A stretch of DNA of 42,258 nucleotides from an uncultured Faecalibacterium sp. GTDB lineage: Bacteria; Bacillota; Clostridia; Oscillospirales; Ruminococcaceae. The translations under genes and the position numbers were made by a program. This document shows, piece after piece, positions 41,082 to 42,258 of the stretch. The stretch spans positions 1 through 42,258 of the forward strand of contig CAAFSR010000219.1 in assembly GCA_900765705.1 (NCBI GenBank). The letters are read 5' to 3'. How positions within the stretch are numbered: the first letter of the stretch is position 1; every line of letters begins with the position of its first letter. Under the pieces are notes generated by a model that ran no database searches, had not been told where the DNA came from, and worked only from the letters and a program-made list of their open reading frames with translations.

Positions 41082-42258
41082 TTAGAAAATATAATCGAAC
41101 TGATACTCGCCGATGAGGATGGTATCGTTCTCCTGCACGCCCTTCTGCACCAGAGCGTCCAGAATGCCGCTCTCGCCCAGCTGGCGCTGGAAATACTGCA
41201 GGCTCTCGTAGTCGTCCACGTTGCTGCCGGCCAGGATATACTCCAGCCAGGGTGCATCCACACTCCAGACATGAGCCTCCATCCGCTTGATGGTGAACTC
41301 GCGGTCACCGGCCTTTGCCTCGGGCTTCTTGTACTCGGGGGCAAACACGGGGACGGCGGGAATGTCCTTCAGGCGGTTGTAGACCAGACCCGGAAGCTCC
41401 CTGACGCCCTGCATGGTGGCGGCGGAGATAGGGACGAAAGTCAGGCCCTTCTCCTCCACATACTTGCGGAAGGTGTCGATCTGCTCCTCGGTGGCAAGGT
41501 CACACTTGTTGCCCACCACGATCTGGGGACGCTCGGCCAGAGCCGGGCTGAACTTTGCCAGCTCCTCGTTGATCTGCTCGAAGTCCTCGATGGGGTCGCG
41601 GCACTCGCTGCCAGAGACGTCCACGACGTGCAGCAGCAGACGGCAGCGCTCCACATGGCGGAGGAAATCGTGGCCCAGGCCGACGCCCTCGCTGGCACCC
41701 TCGATGAGGCCGGGGATGTCGGCGCAGACGAAGCTTGCGCCCTCACCCACCGACACGACGCCCAGCGTCGGCACCAGCGTGGTAAAGTGGTAGTTTGCAA
41801 TTTTCGGCTTTGCGGCGCTGATGGTAGAGATGAGGGTGGACTTGCCCACGTTGGGGAAGCCGATGAGGCCCACATCCGCGATGAGCTTCAGCTCGAGGGT
41901 CACCTGAATGTCCTCGCCGGGCATACCGGGCTTTGCGAACTTGGGGATCTGGCGGGTGGGGGTGGCAAAGTGTGCATTGCCGTAGCCGCCGCGTCCTCCC
42001 TTGGCGATGGTGACGGGGGTGTGGTCGGACAGGTCGGCGATGACAAGGCCGCTCTCGGCGTCCTTGATGACCGTCCCCAGAGGCACTTTGATGACGAGAT
42101 TCTCGGCATTCTTGCCGTGGCAGAGGCTTGCTCCGCCCTTGCCGCCCTCGTCGGCGGTGTACTTGCGCTTATAACGGAAGTCCATCAGAGTGGTGAGGTG
42201 GTCGTCCACGACGAAAATGATGTCGCCGCCCCGGCCGCCGTCGCCGCCGCGGCCTCCC
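41082..42258 (-). CDS. obg: GTPase Obg/CgtA, 5' end cut by the window edge
   Basis: The reading frame is open to the window edge, so the N-terminal start is missing. The visible part begins in the Gly-rich Obg fold (GGRGGDGGRGGDIIFVVDDH), followed by KGGRGGYGNAHFATP, the GTPase domain with GFPNVGKST, the G3 motif DIPG and NKCD. A C-terminal OCT domain ends at IGEYQFDYIF. Obg acts in 50S subunit assembly and stress/sporulation signalling. A start at 42209 should not be used because the homology continues upstream of it. Confidence 0.96.
   Translation of the reverse strand, partial: GGRGGDGGRGGDIIFVVDDHLTTLMDFRYKRKYTADEGGKGGASLCHGKNAENLVIKVPLGTVIKDAESGLVIADLSDHTPVTIAKGGRGGYGNAHFATPTRQIPKFAKPGMPGEDIQVTLELKLIADVGLIGFPNVGKSTLISTISAAKPKIANYHFTTLVPTLGVVSVGEGASFVCADIPGLIEGASEGVGLGHDFLRHVERCRLLLHVVDVSGSECRDPIEDFEQINEELAKFSPALAERPQIVVGNKCDLATEEQIDTFRKYVEEKGLTFVPISAATMQGVRELPGLVYNRLKDIPAVPVFAPEYKKPEAKAGDREFTIKRMEAHVWSVDAPWLEYILAGSNVDDYESLQYFQRQLGESGILDALVQKGVQENDTILIGEYQFDYIF

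Noticed and set aside
1..42258. CRISPR arrays, tRNA or rRNA genes, prophage
   Set aside because: No regularly spaced direct repeats, no tRNA cloverleaf with CCA-type ends, no rRNA-like stretch and no phage structural genes were found. The recombinase alone is not evidence of a prophage.

Overview
The window looks like chromosomal core sequence from a GC-rich Clostridia member, most likely Oscillospiraceae and Faecalibacterium-like. The grounds are high GC, Gram-positive housekeeping gene order, strong AGGAGG-type ribosome binding sites, a T-box leader, a complete spoIIIA operon and a short MITE-like repeat. The genus is an inference. I found no rRNA or tRNA gene, CRISPR array, prophage or intact transposon.

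Layout. (1) 1-6920, minus strand: a long tyrosine recombinase behind radA; a SpoIIM-like membrane protein, a TIGR04086-type membrane protein and yajC; then tgt and queA for queuosine tRNA modification. (2) 7086-12490, plus strand: the lysine/diaminopimelate genes asd-dapA-dapB, a CapA-type phosphoesterase, a free-standing aspartokinase-type ACT regulator and a lone EIIA-Glc. (3) 12548-14123, minus: tyrS under a tyrosine T-box. (4) 14149-24752, minus: asp23-nusB-tsaD paralogue-xseA-xseB-ispA-divergent PAP2-dxs-tlyA-nadK-argR-recN, one long operon that mirrors the Bacillus yqhY-recN cluster without folD. (5) 24875-29558, minus: the complete spoIIIAA-AH operon. (6) 29708-33851, minus: ligA, a SipL-like DUF3794/LysM protein and a 26-codon spoVM gene. 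(7) 33914-40063, minus: thiN, rsgA, pknB, stp, rlmN and an RsmF-like rRNA methyltransferase, the syntenic partner of the Bacillus rsmB-rlmN-prpC-prkC-rsgA-thiN-spoVM cluster. (8) 40064-42258: a small Asn-rich protein gene (plus strand), mrnC, a MITE-like repeat and the 3' part of obg.

How it fits together. Most genes are housekeeping: isoprenoid supply (dxs, ispA), recombination and repair (radA, recN, xseAB, ligA), tRNA and ribosome maturation (tgt, queA, tlyA, rlmN, rsgA, mrnC, obg) and lysine/peptidoglycan precursors. A sporulation layer is threaded through them: spoIIIAA-AH, SpoIIM-like, SipL-like and SpoVM. Near-identical boxes, GCTGCATACAAT and GCTGCATACACT, lie just upstream of spoIIIAA and of the SipL-like gene and resemble the -10 element of the mother-cell factor sigma-E. 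If the host is Faecalibacterium, a genus generally described as non-sporulating, this retained set with its apparent control sites is the most interesting feature. Other points to check are a ribosome-binding site buried in a perfect hairpin before the TIGR04086 gene, a possible branched RNA leader ending in a U-run before asd, and the Asn-rich protein with a possible forespore-type promoter.
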